Of a stretch of DNA of 64,000 nt, positions 33,131 through 41,424 are shown piece after piece. The position numbers were made by a program, and so were the translations under genes. Every line of letters begins with the position of its first letter. The stretch's first letter is position 1. Location of the stretch: the NCBI GenBank assembly GCA_027490915.1, contig JAIXXG010000133.1:1-64000 (forward strand). Direction: 5' to 3'. Source of the DNA: Microbacteriaceae bacterium. GTDB taxonomy: Bacteria; Actinomycetota; Actinomycetes; Actinomycetales; Microbacteriaceae. The notes under the pieces were generated by a model. It was not told the DNA's origin. It did no database searches and worked only from the letters and a program-made list of their open reading frames with translations.

Positions 33131-34306
33131 GGCGTCTTTCGGCAGCTTGCGCACGGCCGCGCGGCGGCGGCGCCGGCTGGGGGTCATCGACCGCATCTCC
33201 TCCATGCGCCCGAAGCACAGCAGGCGGTCCTCCGCCTGCAGCACCTGCGAGCGGCGCGGGTTCGGAATCACGGTCGTGCCGCGATTGAGCGTCAGCACCG
33301 TGATGTCGCGGTCGAGGATGCCCGCCTCGCCGAGCGGCTTGCCCACGATGTCGGCCCCCGCGTGCACGACGAGCTCGGCCACGCCGTAGCCCGTCGACAC
33401 CGACAGCCGCTGCCGCACGTCGATGTCGGGGAAGGCGACCTCGTGCGAGATGTAGTCGATGATCGCGCCGGCGACGTCGAGCTTGGTCGCGCGCTCGATG
33501 CCCTCGAGGCCGGGGGAGGAGTTGACCTCCATCACCAGTGGCCCCTCGTTGCCCTCGAGCATGTCGACGCCGGCGACCCGCAGGCCCATGATCTGCGCCG
33601 ACCGTACGGCGGCCCGCTCGTACTCGGGGCTCAGCGACACGGCCTCGACCGAGCCGCCGCGGTGCACGTTCGACCGGAACTCGTCGCCGTCGGCGGTGCG
33701 GCGCATCGCCGCGACGACGCGATCGCCCACGACGAGGGCACGGATGTCGCGGCCGCGGCTCTCGGCGATGAACTGCTGAATGAGCACGTTCTGGTTCGTC
33801 GAGTGCAGCGTCTCGATGATGGCCTCGGCGACCTTGGCCTGGGGGGCGAGGATCACGCCGATGCCCTGCGTGCCCTCGAGCAGCTTGATCACCACCGGTG
33901 CGCCGCCGACGCGCTCGATGGCGGGGCGCACGTCGGCGCGGTTGCGCACGAAGGCGGTGGCGGGCATCCCGATGCCGTGGCGGCTCAGAATCTGCGTGGC
34001 TCGCAGCTTGTCGCGGGCGTTGCTGATGCCGTTGGCGGTGTTGGGGGTGAAGACATCCATCTGCTCGAACTGCCGCACGACGGCCGTGCCGAAGTAGGTG
34101 ATCGAGTTGCCGATGCGGGGCAGGATCGCGTCGTAGGTCGACAGCGGCTTGCCGCGGTAGTTGAGGTCGGGCTCGGGCCCGGTCAGGTCGACGGCGAAGC
34201 GCAGGGTGTTGAGCACCTTCACGCGATGGCCGCGCTGCTCGGCCGCCGCGCGCAGCCGCCCGGTCGAGTACGAGTGCGGGGCACGCGAGAGAATGGCGAG
34301 TTTCAT
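33116..34306 (-). CDS. RimK-family ATP-grasp ligase with C-terminal RCK_C-like domain
   Basis: A 396-residue protein: RimK N-terminal domain (1-95), ATP-grasp domain (about 96-295) with VVIKLLEGTQGIGV (138-151, ATP-binding Lys and loop), ESRGRDIRALVVGD (182-195) and metal-binding VMEVNSSPGLEGIE (258-271), then an RCK_C/TrkA-C-like domain (about 303-370, GVAELVVHAGADIVGKPL... GTTVIPNPRRSQVLQAEDRL) and a basic tail. RimK adds glutamate residues to the C-terminus of ribosomal protein S6; relatives make other peptide tags. The target here is unknown, and RCK_C suggests nucleotide control (inference). It diverges, 25 bases apart, from the retropepsin-like protease gene. Confidence 0.92.
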   Translation of the reverse strand: MKLAILSRAPHSYSTGRLRAAAEQRGHRVKVLNTLRFAVDLTGPEPDLNYRGKPLSTYDAILPRIGNSITYFGTAVVRQFEQMDVFTPNTANGISNARDKLRATQILSRHGIGMPATAFVRNRADVRPAIERVGGAPVVIKLLEGTQGIGVILAPQAKVAEAIIETLHSTNQNVLIQQFIAESRGRDIRALVVGDRVVAAMRRTADGDEFRSNVHRGGSVEAVSLSPEYERAAVRSAQIMGLRVAGVDMLEGNEGPLVMEVNSSPGLEGIERATKLDVAGAIIDYISHEVAFPDIDVRQRLSVSTGYGVAELVVHAGADIVGKPLGEAGILDRDITVLTLNRGTTVIPNPRRSQVLQAEDRLLCFGRMEEMRSMTPSRRRRRAAVRKLPKDAAPSA

Positions 34307-34331
34307 GGGGCGCCCCTGACAAGATGAGGGT

Positions 34332-34817
34332 GTGACTGAGCCCGCCCATTCAACCACCATCGCGGGGTGGCGCGAATGGGTCGCCCTGCCCTCGGCGGGG
34401 GTGCCCTGGATCAAGGCCAAGCTCGACACCGGCGCCCGCACCTCGAGCGTGCACGCCTTCGACATCGAGCCGCTGCCGGCGGGCCCTGACGGGGTCGAGC
34501 GGGTGCGGTTCCGGCTGCACCCCTGGCAGCGGTCGGCCGCCGACATCGTGACCGTCGAGTGCCCCGTGCACGACCGCCGCCTGGTGCGCAGCTCATCCGG
34601 TCACGCCGAGGAGCGCATCGTCGTGCTGATGGACATCACGCTCATCGGCCGCACCATCACGGCCGAGATGACACTGAGCAACCGCGACGCGATGGGCTTC
34701 CGGATGCTCATCGGCCGTCAAGCGCTGCGGCAGGGTTTCGTGGTCGACCCTCGGAGGTCGTTCCTCGGAGGCCGCGCGCCGAAGCCGGTGCGCCGCCAGA
34801 ACCGCGGCGCCGATTAG
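34332..34817 (+). CDS. RimK-associated retropepsin-like protease (Zn_protease/DUF785 family)
   Basis: A 161-residue cytoplasmic protein of the family formerly called ATP-dependent zinc protease, which has a pepsin/retropepsin fold. KAKLDTGARTSSVHA (28-42) holds the Asp-Thr-Gly catalytic motif (Asp32); SSSGHAEERIVVLMDITL (about 87-104) and MGFRMLIGRQALRQGFVVDP (about 120-139) are the other family blocks. Genes of this family often sit beside RimK-like ligases, and removal or trimming of the ligated peptide has been proposed. CAAGAT lies six bases before the GTG and GAGGG between, so a leaderless or short-leader mRNA is likely. The Arg-rich tail follows the last block. Confidence 0.92.
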   Translation: MTEPAHSTTIAGWREWVALPSAGVPWIKAKLDTGARTSSVHAFDIEPLPAGPDGVERVRFRLHPWQRSAADIVTVECPVHDRRLVRSSSGHAEERIVVLMDITLIGRTITAEMTLSNRDAMGFRMLIGRQALRQGFVVDPRRSFLGGRAPKPVRRQNRGAD

Positions 34818-34870
34818 CCCGAGCCGAGACCGCGCAGCGGCGCGACCGCGCTCGTGCCGCGGAAGCGGAC

Positions 34871-34897
34871 GCTGCGCCGCAGGAGCGGCGGCGCAGC
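34871..34897 (-). terminator. Hairpin terminator after tRNA-Arg(CCG)
   Basis: Same perfect 10-bp hairpin (GCTGCGCCGC / GCGGCGCAGC, 7-base loop) as at 9674-9700, 11 bases past the 3' end of this tRNA in its reading direction. Similarity to the first copy continues for about 45 bases beyond. Confidence 0.75.
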
Positions 34898-34908
34898 AAT
34901 AGGAACCG

Positions 34909-34981
34909 CGCCCCCGACAGGATTCGAACCTGCGACCCTCAGTACCGGAAACTGATGCTCTATCCCCTGAGCTACGGAGGC
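34909..34981 (-). tRNA. tRNA-Arg (CCG anticodon)
   Basis: 73-base cloverleaf on the minus strand: acceptor GCCTCCG/CGGGGGC, D arm GCTC...GAGC, anticodon stem TCAGT/ACTGA with loop TTCCGGT (anticodon CCG), T arm GCAGG/CCTGT with loop TTCGAAT. Discriminator G, CCA not encoded. Confidence 0.95.
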
Positions 34982-35035
34982 TCAATCAGCCTAGCGGGTC
35001 TCGCGCGGGTCGCGGTGCCGTGCCAGGCTGGCGCC

Positions 35036-35893
35036 ATGTCGACCGTCGCGCCGCACGCTGAGACCGCCGCCACGACGACGCTCACGCGCCGGGTGAGCAG
35101 CGCCCTCGAGGCCACGCTCGGCGAGCCGACGACGATCGTGCTCGCCGTCGCGGTGGCGCACGCGCCGGGTCTCGCGCTGCAGGAGTCGCTGCGGGTCTCG
35201 CTCGACGGCTCGCCGGTCGAGGTCGTCGAGACGATCGGGCCCGCGGGCACGCGCTGGCACACCGCCGCGCTGCCGGCGGGCGACCTCGCGGTGCGCTACG
35301 AGGCCACGGCCCGCGGGCGGGCGACGCCGGTGGCGGTGCAGGATGCGGAGCGCATCCTGGCCGTGCGCCCCAGCCGCTACGTGCAATCCGATGAGCTCGC
35401 CGGCCCGCTCGTCGACGCCGCCGCGGTCGAGCGGCTCATCGCGATGCCGCCGCGCGAGCGCGTCGCGGCCGCCCGAGCGCTCACGCGCGAGCTGCTGCGG
35501 TACACCCCCGGCTCGACGGCGCCGACCGACGGGCTGCCCGAGATCCTGGAGACGGGTCAGGGGGTGTGCCGCGACTTCGCGCACCTGCTGGCCGGGCTGC
35601 TGCGCGCCACCGACCTGCCGGCGCGCGTGGTGTCGGTGTACGCGCCCGAGCTGCAGCCGATGGACTTCCACGCCGTCGTCGAGACCGTCGTCGACGATCG
35701 CTGGGTGGTGGTCGACGCGACGGGCCTCGCGCCCCGCGCCGGCATGCTGCGCATCGCCACGGGTCGTGATGCCGCCGACACGGCCTTCCTCGCCAACGAC
35801 GGCTCGTCGCTGACCCTGCACCGGCTTCACGTGCACGCCGAGGCGGATGCGCCGCTCGACGAGCAGGTCGAGGCGCTCATCGCGCTCGGCTGA
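35036..35893 (+). CDS. Transglutaminase-like (papain-fold) protein
   Basis: A 285-residue cytoplasmic protein with the transglutaminase-core catalytic triad: Cys178 in GQGVCRDFAHL, His212 in MDFHAVVE and Asp227 in VVVDATG. The N-terminal 115 residues are a beta-rich domain like the transglutaminase N-terminal domain. In bacteria such proteins are usually cysteine peptidases or of unknown use. CAGGCT lies six bases before the ATG. The 3' end carries a 12-bp direct repeat (CTCGGCTGAGCC at 35885 and 35899) with the stop codon in the first copy. Confidence 0.9.
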   Translation: MSTVAPHAETAATTTLTRRVSSALEATLGEPTTIVLAVAVAHAPGLALQESLRVSLDGSPVEVVETIGPAGTRWHTAALPAGDLAVRYEATARGRATPVAVQDAERILAVRPSRYVQSDELAGPLVDAAAVERLIAMPPRERVAAARALTRELLRYTPGSTAPTDGLPEILETGQGVCRDFAHLLAGLLRATDLPARVVSVYAPELQPMDFHAVVETVVDDRWVVVDATGLAPRAGMLRIATGRDAADTAFLANDGSSLTLHRLHVHAEADAPLDEQVEALIALG

Positions 35894-35910
35894 GCCGCCT
35901 CGGCTGAGCC
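35885..35910. repeat. 12-bp direct repeat on the transglutaminase stop codon
   Basis: CTCGGCTGAGCC at 35885-35896 and 35899-35910 (14-bp period). The TGA of the first copy is the real stop; the second lies just upstream of the argS -10. Confidence 0.85.
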
Positions 35911-35938
35911 TCGCGCCGCGCCGATAGGATCGACCCTC

Positions 35939-37606
35939 GTGAACCCCGACCAGCTTGCCGCCGCCCTGCTCGCCGTCGTCGTCAGCGCGGTCGAGCGACG
36001 CGACGCGGCGGCGGCCGCGGCGCTCACCGTGGGCGACATCGCGCTCGAGCGGCCGCGCAACCGCGATCACGGCGACTGGGCGACCTCGGTCGCGCTCAAG
36101 ACCGCGAAGACGGTCGGGATGCCCCCGCGCCAGTTCGCGGACGAGCTCGTGCCGGGCATCCTGGCGATCGCCGGTGTCGCGGCGGTCGACGTCGCCGGCC
36201 CGGGCTTTCTCAACATCACTCTCGACGCCGCGGCCGCGAGCGAGCTCGCCCGCACGGTCGTCGAGCAGGGCGATGCCTACGGCCACAATGAGACCCTGCT
36301 CGGGCAGACGATCAACCTCGAGTTCGTGTCGGCCAACCCCACCGGCCCCCTGCACATCGGCCACACCCGCTGGGCGGCGCTCGGCGACTCGCTCGCCCGC
36401 GTGCTGAAGGCCAGCGGAGCGGCCCCCGTCAGCGAGTTCTACGTCAACGACGCCGGCGCGCAGATGGACGTCTTCGGCGAGTCGGTGCTGGCCGCCGCCC
36501 TCGGCGAGCCCGCCCCCGAGAACGGCTACCCGGGCGAGTACATCCAGGTGCTCGGGATGCGCGCTCTCGCCGAGCGCCCCGACCTCGCCACCCTGCCCCG
36601 CAGCGAGGCGGTCGCGATCGCGCGCGAGCTCGGCTACGGCTGGCAGCTGGAGGAGATCCGCGAGTCGCTCGCCGCCTTCAACGTGCACTTCGACGTGTGG
36701 TTCAGCGAGCGCGTGCTGCACGCGGTCGACACCGCGACCGGGCAGAGCCGCATCGATGAGGCGGTCGACCGCCTGCGGGCGCAGGGGCACGTGTTCGATG
36801 CTGACGACGCGATCTGGGTGCGCACGACCGACTTCGGCGACGACAAAGACCGGGTGATCAAGCGCGGCAACGGTGTCTACACCTACTTCGCCGCCGACGC
36901 CGCCTACTACCTCTCGAAGAGCGACCGCGGCTTCGCCCACAAGATCTATCTGCTCGGCGCCGACCACCACGGCTACGTGCACCGCCTCAAGGCGCTCGCC
37001 GGAGCCGCGGGCGACGACCCCGAGCGCGACATCGAGGTGCTCATCGGGCAGCTCGTCATGGTCAACGGCGCGCGCCTGTCGAAGCGGGCCGGCAACATCA
37101 TCGAGCTCAACGACCTGCGCGAGTGGCTCGGCACCGACGCGCTGCGCTACTCGCTCGCGCGCTACCCGGCTGATTCGCCGCTCACACTCGACCCCGAGCT
37201 GCTGCGCAAGCGCACCAACGACAACCCGGTGTTCTACGTGCAGTACGCGCACGCCCGCACCCACCAGGTCGCGCGCAACGCGGCGGCGGCGGGTGTCGAC
37301 CGCTCGGTGTTCGCCGGAGAGCTGCTGACCGACGAGACCGAGAGCGTGCTGCTCGGCGCGCTCGCCGAGTTTCCGCGCATCGTCGCCCAGGCGGCGACGC
37401 TGCGCGAGCCGCACCGCGTCGCGCGCTACCTCGAAGAGCTCGCCGCGTCGTACCACCGCTGGTACGACACCTGCCGGGTCGCGCCGCAGGGCGACGAGCC
37501 GGTCGGTCCCCTCCACGCCACACGCCTGTGGCTCAACGATGCGACCGGGCAGGTGCTGCGCAACGGCCTGACCCTGCTCGGCGTCTCCGCTCCCGAACGG
37601 ATGTGA
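35939..37606 (+). CDS. argS: Arginyl-tRNA synthetase
   Basis: A 555-residue class I aminoacyl-tRNA synthetase that charges tRNA-Arg. N-terminal Add-1 domain (about 1-100), catalytic signature HIGHTRW (139-145, HIGH motif), LSKRAGN (about 379-385) in the KMSKS-loop position, DALRYSL and the C-terminal anticodon-binding DALR domain (about 425-555) ending PERM. The GTG start is eight bases after TAGGAT, so a leaderless mRNA is likely. It opens the conserved actinobacterial block argS-lysA-hom-thrC-thrB-rho. Two of its substrates, tRNA-Arg(TCT) and tRNA-Arg(CCG), are in the window. Confidence 0.98.
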   Translation: MNPDQLAAALLAVVVSAVERRDAAAAAALTVGDIALERPRNRDHGDWATSVALKTAKTVGMPPRQFADELVPGILAIAGVAAVDVAGPGFLNITLDAAAASELARTVVEQGDAYGHNETLLGQTINLEFVSANPTGPLHIGHTRWAALGDSLARVLKASGAAPVSEFYVNDAGAQMDVFGESVLAAALGEPAPENGYPGEYIQVLGMRALAERPDLATLPRSEAVAIARELGYGWQLEEIRESLAAFNVHFDVWFSERVLHAVDTATGQSRIDEAVDRLRAQGHVFDADDAIWVRTTDFGDDKDRVIKRGNGVYTYFAADAAYYLSKSDRGFAHKIYLLGADHHGYVHRLKALAGAAGDDPERDIEVLIGQLVMVNGARLSKRAGNIIELNDLREWLGTDALRYSLARYPADSPLTLDPELLRKRTNDNPVFYVQYAHARTHQVARNAAAAGVDRSVFAGELLTDETESVLLGALAEFPRIVAQAATLREPHRVARYLEELAASYHRWYDTCRVAPQGDEPVGPLHATRLWLNDATGQVLRNGLTLLGVSAPERM

Positions 37607-37608
37607 CC

Positions 37609-38502
37609 ATGGCCGACGCGACCCCGACCGAGCCGACCCCCGCTGACGAGGCGCGTGCGAACGCGGCCGTCGACGACACCGGGACGCCAGACCAGGCGGC
37701 CCCGGAGGCGGAGGCCGAGGTCGCCGCGGCGCCGACTCCCGCCCGCCCGCGTCGGCGCGGCCTGGTCGCAGCGATCGTCGTGATCAGCATCGTCGTCGTG
37801 CTCGGCGTCGCGGCGGTCATCGCCGAGACCGTCGCGCGCGCCCAGGCCCAGTCGCTCATCGCCGGGGAGGTGCGCTCGGCGCTGCAGCTGGAGGCCGACC
37901 ATCCGGTCGACGTCGCGATCGCCGGCCCGCCCGTGCTGTGGCAGGCAGCGGGTGGACGCTTCGAGCGCATCACGGTCGACGTTCCCGAGCTGGCGATCGG
38001 CGATCTGCGCGGCAACCTCACCCTGATCGCCGAGGGCACCCCGCTCGACACGGCCCAGCCCACCGACTCGGTGCAGGCCGTGTTCGAGGTGGCCGAGGCC
38101 GATGTCGCGGCGCTCGCCGGGCTGCTGTCGGGCGCCGTAGCGACCGACGTGCGCCTCGACGACCGCGAGATCCGGTTCGAGACCGGCTTCGACGTGTTCG
38201 GCGTGCCGTTCACGATCGGCATCGGGCTGACGCCGACCGTCGAAGAGGGGCAGCTGGCCTTCACGCCGTCGAGCGTCGTGCTCGGCGACGAGCGGCTCGA
38301 CGCGGAACAGCTGCAGCAGCAGTTCGGCGACATCGTGGCACCGCTGTTCGCCTCGCAGCGCGTCTGCGTCGCGCAGTACCTGCCGCAGGCGCTCGCGCTG
38401 ACGGCCGTGCAGGTGGGCGACGAGCAGCTGCTCGTGGTCTTCCAGGGCGCCGACGTGGCGCTCAGCGGCCCCGAGTTCTCGACCCTCGGCACCTGCTCCT
38501 GA
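37609..38502 (+). CDS. DUF2993 (LmeA-like) lipid-binding membrane protein
   Basis: A 297-residue protein with an acidic, Pro/Ala-rich cytoplasmic N-terminus (about 1-47), a transmembrane anchor (about 52-72, following PARPRRRG) and an extracytoplasmic DUF2993 domain (about 85-290: ALQLEADHPVDVAIAGPP, GRFERITVDVPEL, LDDREIRFET). LmeA of mycobacteria, a DUF2993 protein, binds phosphoinositide lipids and aids lipomannan synthesis; a similar envelope role is inferred. ATG 37609 was chosen; GTG 37603, overlapping the argS stop, is possible. It sits between argS and lysA, where Mycobacterium has no gene. Confidence 0.88.
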   Translation: MADATPTEPTPADEARANAAVDDTGTPDQAAPEAEAEVAAAPTPARPRRRGLVAAIVVISIVVVLGVAAVIAETVARAQAQSLIAGEVRSALQLEADHPVDVAIAGPPVLWQAAGGRFERITVDVPELAIGDLRGNLTLIAEGTPLDTAQPTDSVQAVFEVAEADVAALAGLLSGAVATDVRLDDREIRFETGFDVFGVPFTIGIGLTPTVEEGQLAFTPSSVVLGDERLDAEQLQQQFGDIVAPLFASQRVCVAQYLPQALALTAVQVGDEQLLVVFQGADVALSGPEFSTLGTCS

Positions 38503-38543
38503 TCGGGCGCCGTCGCGCGATCCGACGCCCAGCGCGGCGCGGG

Positions 38544-38549
38544 TAAACT
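38544..38549 (+). promoter_or_regulatory. Probable -10 of the lysA-hom-thrC-thrB operon
   Basis: TAAACT is a strong actinobacterial -10 match, 42 bases after the stop of the preceding gene. It would start transcription near 38556 and leave a leader of about 70 bases before lysA. Confidence 0.6.
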
Positions 38550-38563
38550 GGCGGCGGCTTCAG

Positions 38564-38617
38564 GAACCAATCCGGGTTCGCTCGCCTCACATCCCCGTAG
38601 AACGTCGCCCTGTGAGG
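38564..38617 (+). promoter_or_regulatory. lysA leader with two hairpins, one masking the ribosome site
   Basis: Hairpin 1: GAACC/GGTTC (38564-38579, 6-base loop). Hairpin 2: CCTCACA (38585-38591) pairs perfectly with TGTGAGG (38611-38617), which contains the GAGG ribosome site of the GTG at 38624. The layout could allow conditional masking of lysA translation, or the repeat could be a protein-binding site. It is not a recognisable lysine riboswitch (too short). Confidence 0.45.
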
Positions 38618-38623
38618 TCGTCC

Positions 38624-40063
38624 GTGCTCGCCAACCCTCTTGCTCCGTCGTGGCTCGTGCCGCCGGTCGACGGTGCCGCGCTGCCCGCGCACGTCTGGCC
38701 GGCGAGCGCGCACCGCGACCCCGACGGCGGGATCGTCATCGGCGACGTCGCCCTCACGACGCTCGCCGCGGCGCACGGCACCCCGCTCTACGTGATCGAT
38801 GAGGCGGATGCCCGCGCCCGCGCCGCCCGCACCCGGGCCGCGTTCGCCGCCGCCGCCGAGCGGCACGGCACGAGCGCCGTCGTGTACTACGCGAGCAAGG
38901 CGTTCCTCAGCGGCGAGGTCGCCCGCTGGATGGTCGAGGCCGGGCTCAACCTCGACGTGGCCAGCGGCGGAGAGCTCGCGGTCGCGCTCGCCGCGGGCGT
39001 CGAGCCCGCCCGTCTCGGGCTGCACGGCAACAACAAGTCGCCCGCCGAGATCGACCGGGCGGTCGCGGCCGGTGTCGGCGCGATCGTCATCGACTCGCTG
39101 CTCGAGATCGAGCGCGTCGCGGCGGCCGCGCAGCACCCCGGCCGGGTGCAGCCGGTGCGCCTGCGCATCAACTCGGGCGTGCACGCCCACACCCACGAGT
39201 ACCTCGCGACGGCGCGGGAAGACCAGAAGTTCGGCATCCCGCTCGCCGACGCGCCGGCGGCGGTGGCGGCGATCCGCGCGCACGCGAGCCTGCGCTTCCT
39301 GGGCCTGCACTCGCACATCGGCTCGCAGATCCTCGCCGTCGACGGGTTTCTCGAGGCGGCGCGGCGTCTGCTCGCCGTGCACGCCGAGCTGCTCGGCGGG
39401 GGAGACGTCGCCGAGCTCAACCTCGGCGGGGGCTTCGGCATCGCGTACGTCGAGGCCGACGAGGCGCCCGCGATCGAGCCGGTCGCCGACGCGCTGGTCG
39501 AGGCCGTGGCGGGCGTGTGCCGTGAGCTGAGCATCCCGGTGCCGCGCATCGCCGTCGAGCCGGGCCGCACCATCATCGGGCCCGCGGGCGTGACGCTCTA
39601 CCGCGTCGGCACGCAGAAAGACGTGGTCGTGGCGCTCGACGACGACCGCTCGGCCGTGCGGCGCTACCTGAGCGTCGACGGCGGCATGAGCGACAACGCG
39701 CGGCCGGCCCTGTACAGCGCCGACTACTCCGTCGCAGTGGCGTCGCGGTCGTCGGATGCGGAGCCCGTGCTCGTGCGCGTCGCCGGCAAGCACTGCGAGA
39801 GCGGCGACATCGTCGTGCGCGACGCGTACCTGCCCGCCGACGTCGGGCCCGACGACCTCGTGGCGGTTCCGGCCACCGGCGCGTACTGCTTCTCGCTGGC
39901 CAGCAACTACAACTACCTCGCGCGCCCCGCCGTGGTCGCGGTGCGCGACGGCCGGGCCCGCGTGATCGTGCGCGGCGAGACCGAGGCCGACCTGCTGCGC
40001 CGCGACGTGCTGCTGAACCCGACCCCCGCCACCGACCCCACCACCCCCGCAGCGCTCTCCTGA
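38624..40063 (+). CDS. lysA: Diaminopimelate decarboxylase
   Basis: A 479-residue PLP enzyme that converts meso-diaminopimelate to L-lysine, the last step of lysine synthesis. The alanine-racemase-like barrel carries the PLP Lys in YYASKAF (Lys92), LHGNNKSP, FLGLHSHIGSQI (about 225-236) and ELNLGGGFGIAY (about 262-273); the C-terminal beta domain has CESGDI and GAYCFSLASNYN (about 413-424). GTG 38624 has GAGG six bases upstream; GTG 38612, four codons earlier, lacks a ribosome site. First gene of the lysA-hom-thrC-thrB run, 16 bases before hom. Confidence 0.97.
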   Translation: MLANPLAPSWLVPPVDGAALPAHVWPASAHRDPDGGIVIGDVALTTLAAAHGTPLYVIDEADARARAARTRAAFAAAAERHGTSAVVYYASKAFLSGEVARWMVEAGLNLDVASGGELAVALAAGVEPARLGLHGNNKSPAEIDRAVAAGVGAIVIDSLLEIERVAAAAQHPGRVQPVRLRINSGVHAHTHEYLATAREDQKFGIPLADAPAAVAAIRAHASLRFLGLHSHIGSQILAVDGFLEAARRLLAVHAELLGGGDVAELNLGGGFGIAYVEADEAPAIEPVADALVEAVAGVCRELSIPVPRIAVEPGRTIIGPAGVTLYRVGTQKDVVVALDDDRSAVRRYLSVDGGMSDNARPALYSADYSVAVASRSSDAEPVLVRVAGKHCESGDIVVRDAYLPADVGPDDLVAVPATGAYCFSLASNYNYLARPAVVAVRDGRARVIVRGETEADLLRRDVLLNPTPATDPTTPAALS

Positions 40064-40079
40064 GAGGACAGCCCCCACC

Positions 40080-41423
40080 GTGATCGAATACCGCCCCCTC
40101 CGCGTCGCCCTGCTCGGCGCCGGCAGCGTCGGCGCGCAGGTCGCCGACCAGCTGCTGACGCACCGCGACGAGCTCGCCGCCCGCATCGGCGCGAGCATCG
40201 AGCTCGCCGGTGTCGCCGTGCGCAGCCTCGACGCGAAGCGCGACACCGACATCCCGCGCGAGCTGCTGACGACCGACGCCGAGTCGCTCATCCTCGGCGC
40301 CGACATCGTCGTCGAGGTCATGGGAGGGCTCGAGCCGGCGCGCACGCTCATCCTGCAGGCGCTCACCTCGGGGGCCGACGTCATCACCGCCAACAAGGCC
40401 CTGCTCGCCACCCACGGTCCCGAGCTGTTCGAGGCCGCCGGCCAGGTCGGCGCGCAGCTCTACTACGAGGCCGCCGTCGGTGGGGCGATCCCGATCATCC
40501 GACCCCTGCGCGACTCGCTGGCCGGCGACCGCGTGCAGCGCATCCTCGGCATCGTCAACGGCACCACCAACTTCATCCTCGATCGCATGGATGCCCACGG
40601 CGAGTCGATGGAGGAAGCCCTCGCCACGGCCACCGCGCTCGGGTACGCCGAGGCCGACCCGACCGCCGACGTCGGCGGCTACGACGCGGCCCAGAAGGCC
40701 GCGATCCTCGCGAGCCTCGCCTTCCACACCCTCGTGCCGGCCGACGCCGTGTACCGCGAGGGCATCACCGAGGTCACCCTCGAGCAGGTCGTCGCGGCGC
40801 GCAAGGCGGGCTACGTCGTCAAGCTGCTCGCCATCTGCGAGCAGCTCGTCGACCCGGCGACGGGGCAGCGCGGCGTGAGCGCGCGCGTGCACCCCGCGCT
40901 GATCCCGCTCTCGCACCCGCTGGCGGCGGTGCACGGGGCCAACAACGCGGTGTTCGTCGAGGCGGAGGCGGCCGGGTCGCTCATGTTCTACGGGGCCGGC
41001 GCGGGGGGCATCCAGACCGCGTCGGCGGTGCTCGGCGACGTCGTGTCGGCGGCGCGCCGCCACGTCGTCGGGGGCCCGGGGGTCGCCGAGAGCACGCACG
41101 CCGACCTGCCGGTGCTACCCATCAGCGCCGTCACCACCCGCTACCAGATCGCCCTGCAGGTCGCCGACGAGCCGGGCGTGCTCGCGGTGATCGCGGCGCT
41201 CTTCCAGAGCCACGGTGTGTCGGTCGAGACGGTGCAGCAGGCCGTCTCGGTCGTCGACCCCGCCGTCGACCCGGCGCGCGCGGGGCAGGCCCTCGGCGCG
41301 GCTACCCTGGTCATCGGTACCCACGAGGCCTCCGAGGCCGACCTCGCCGCCACCGTCGCGGCACTGAGCACCAGCAGCGTCGTCCACAGCGTGACGAGCG
41401 TGCTGCGAGTAGAAGGACTCTGA
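40080..41423 (+). CDS. hom: Homoserine dehydrogenase
   Basis: A 447-residue NAD(P)H-dependent enzyme that reduces aspartate semialdehyde to homoserine. N-terminal Rossmann motif [15 protein letters not shown] (9-23), VMGGLEPAR (about 80), ITANKALLA (about 101-109) with the catalytic-region Lys, the substrate block [22 protein letters not shown] and [18 protein letters not shown]; an ACT domain at about 355-447 ([20 protein letters not shown]) implies feedback control, typically by threonine. No aspartokinase is fused. Two bases... the stop is followed directly by thrC. Confidence 0.97.
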   Translation: MIEYRPLRVALLGAGSVGAQVADQLLTHRDELAARIGASIELAGVAVRSLDAKRDTDIPRELLTTDAESLILGADIVVEVMGGLEPARTLILQALTSGADVITANKALLATHGPELFEAAGQVGAQLYYEAAVGGAIPIIRPLRDSLAGDRVQRILGIVNGTTNFILDRMDAHGESMEEALATATALGYAEADPTADVGGYDAAQKAAILASLAFHTLVPADAVYREGITEVTLEQVVAARKAGYVVKLLAICEQLVDPATGQRGVSARVHPALIPLSHPLAAVHGANNAVFVEAEAAGSLMFYGAGAGGIQTASAVLGDVVSAARRHVVGGPGVAESTHADLPVLPISAVTTRYQIALQVADEPGVLAVIAALFQSHGVSVETVQQAVSVVDPAVDPARAGQALGAATLVIGTHEASEADLAATVAALSTSSVVHSVTSVLRVEGL

Positions 41424-41424
41424 C

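Noticed and set aside
29339-34327. 1662-codon plus-strand open frame across pckG, the RamB-like gene and rimK
   Set aside because: Antisense or out of frame to three well-supported genes; no recognisable domains; caused by lack of stops at high GC.
31605-34349. 914-codon minus-strand open frame over the regulator and rimK
   Set aside because: Frame-shifted relative to the rimK frame and antisense to the RamB-like gene; no domain content.
38564-38617. Classical lysine riboswitch before lysA
   Set aside because: The leader is only about 70 bases, far shorter than the L-box aptamer, and lacks its conserved junction sequences.
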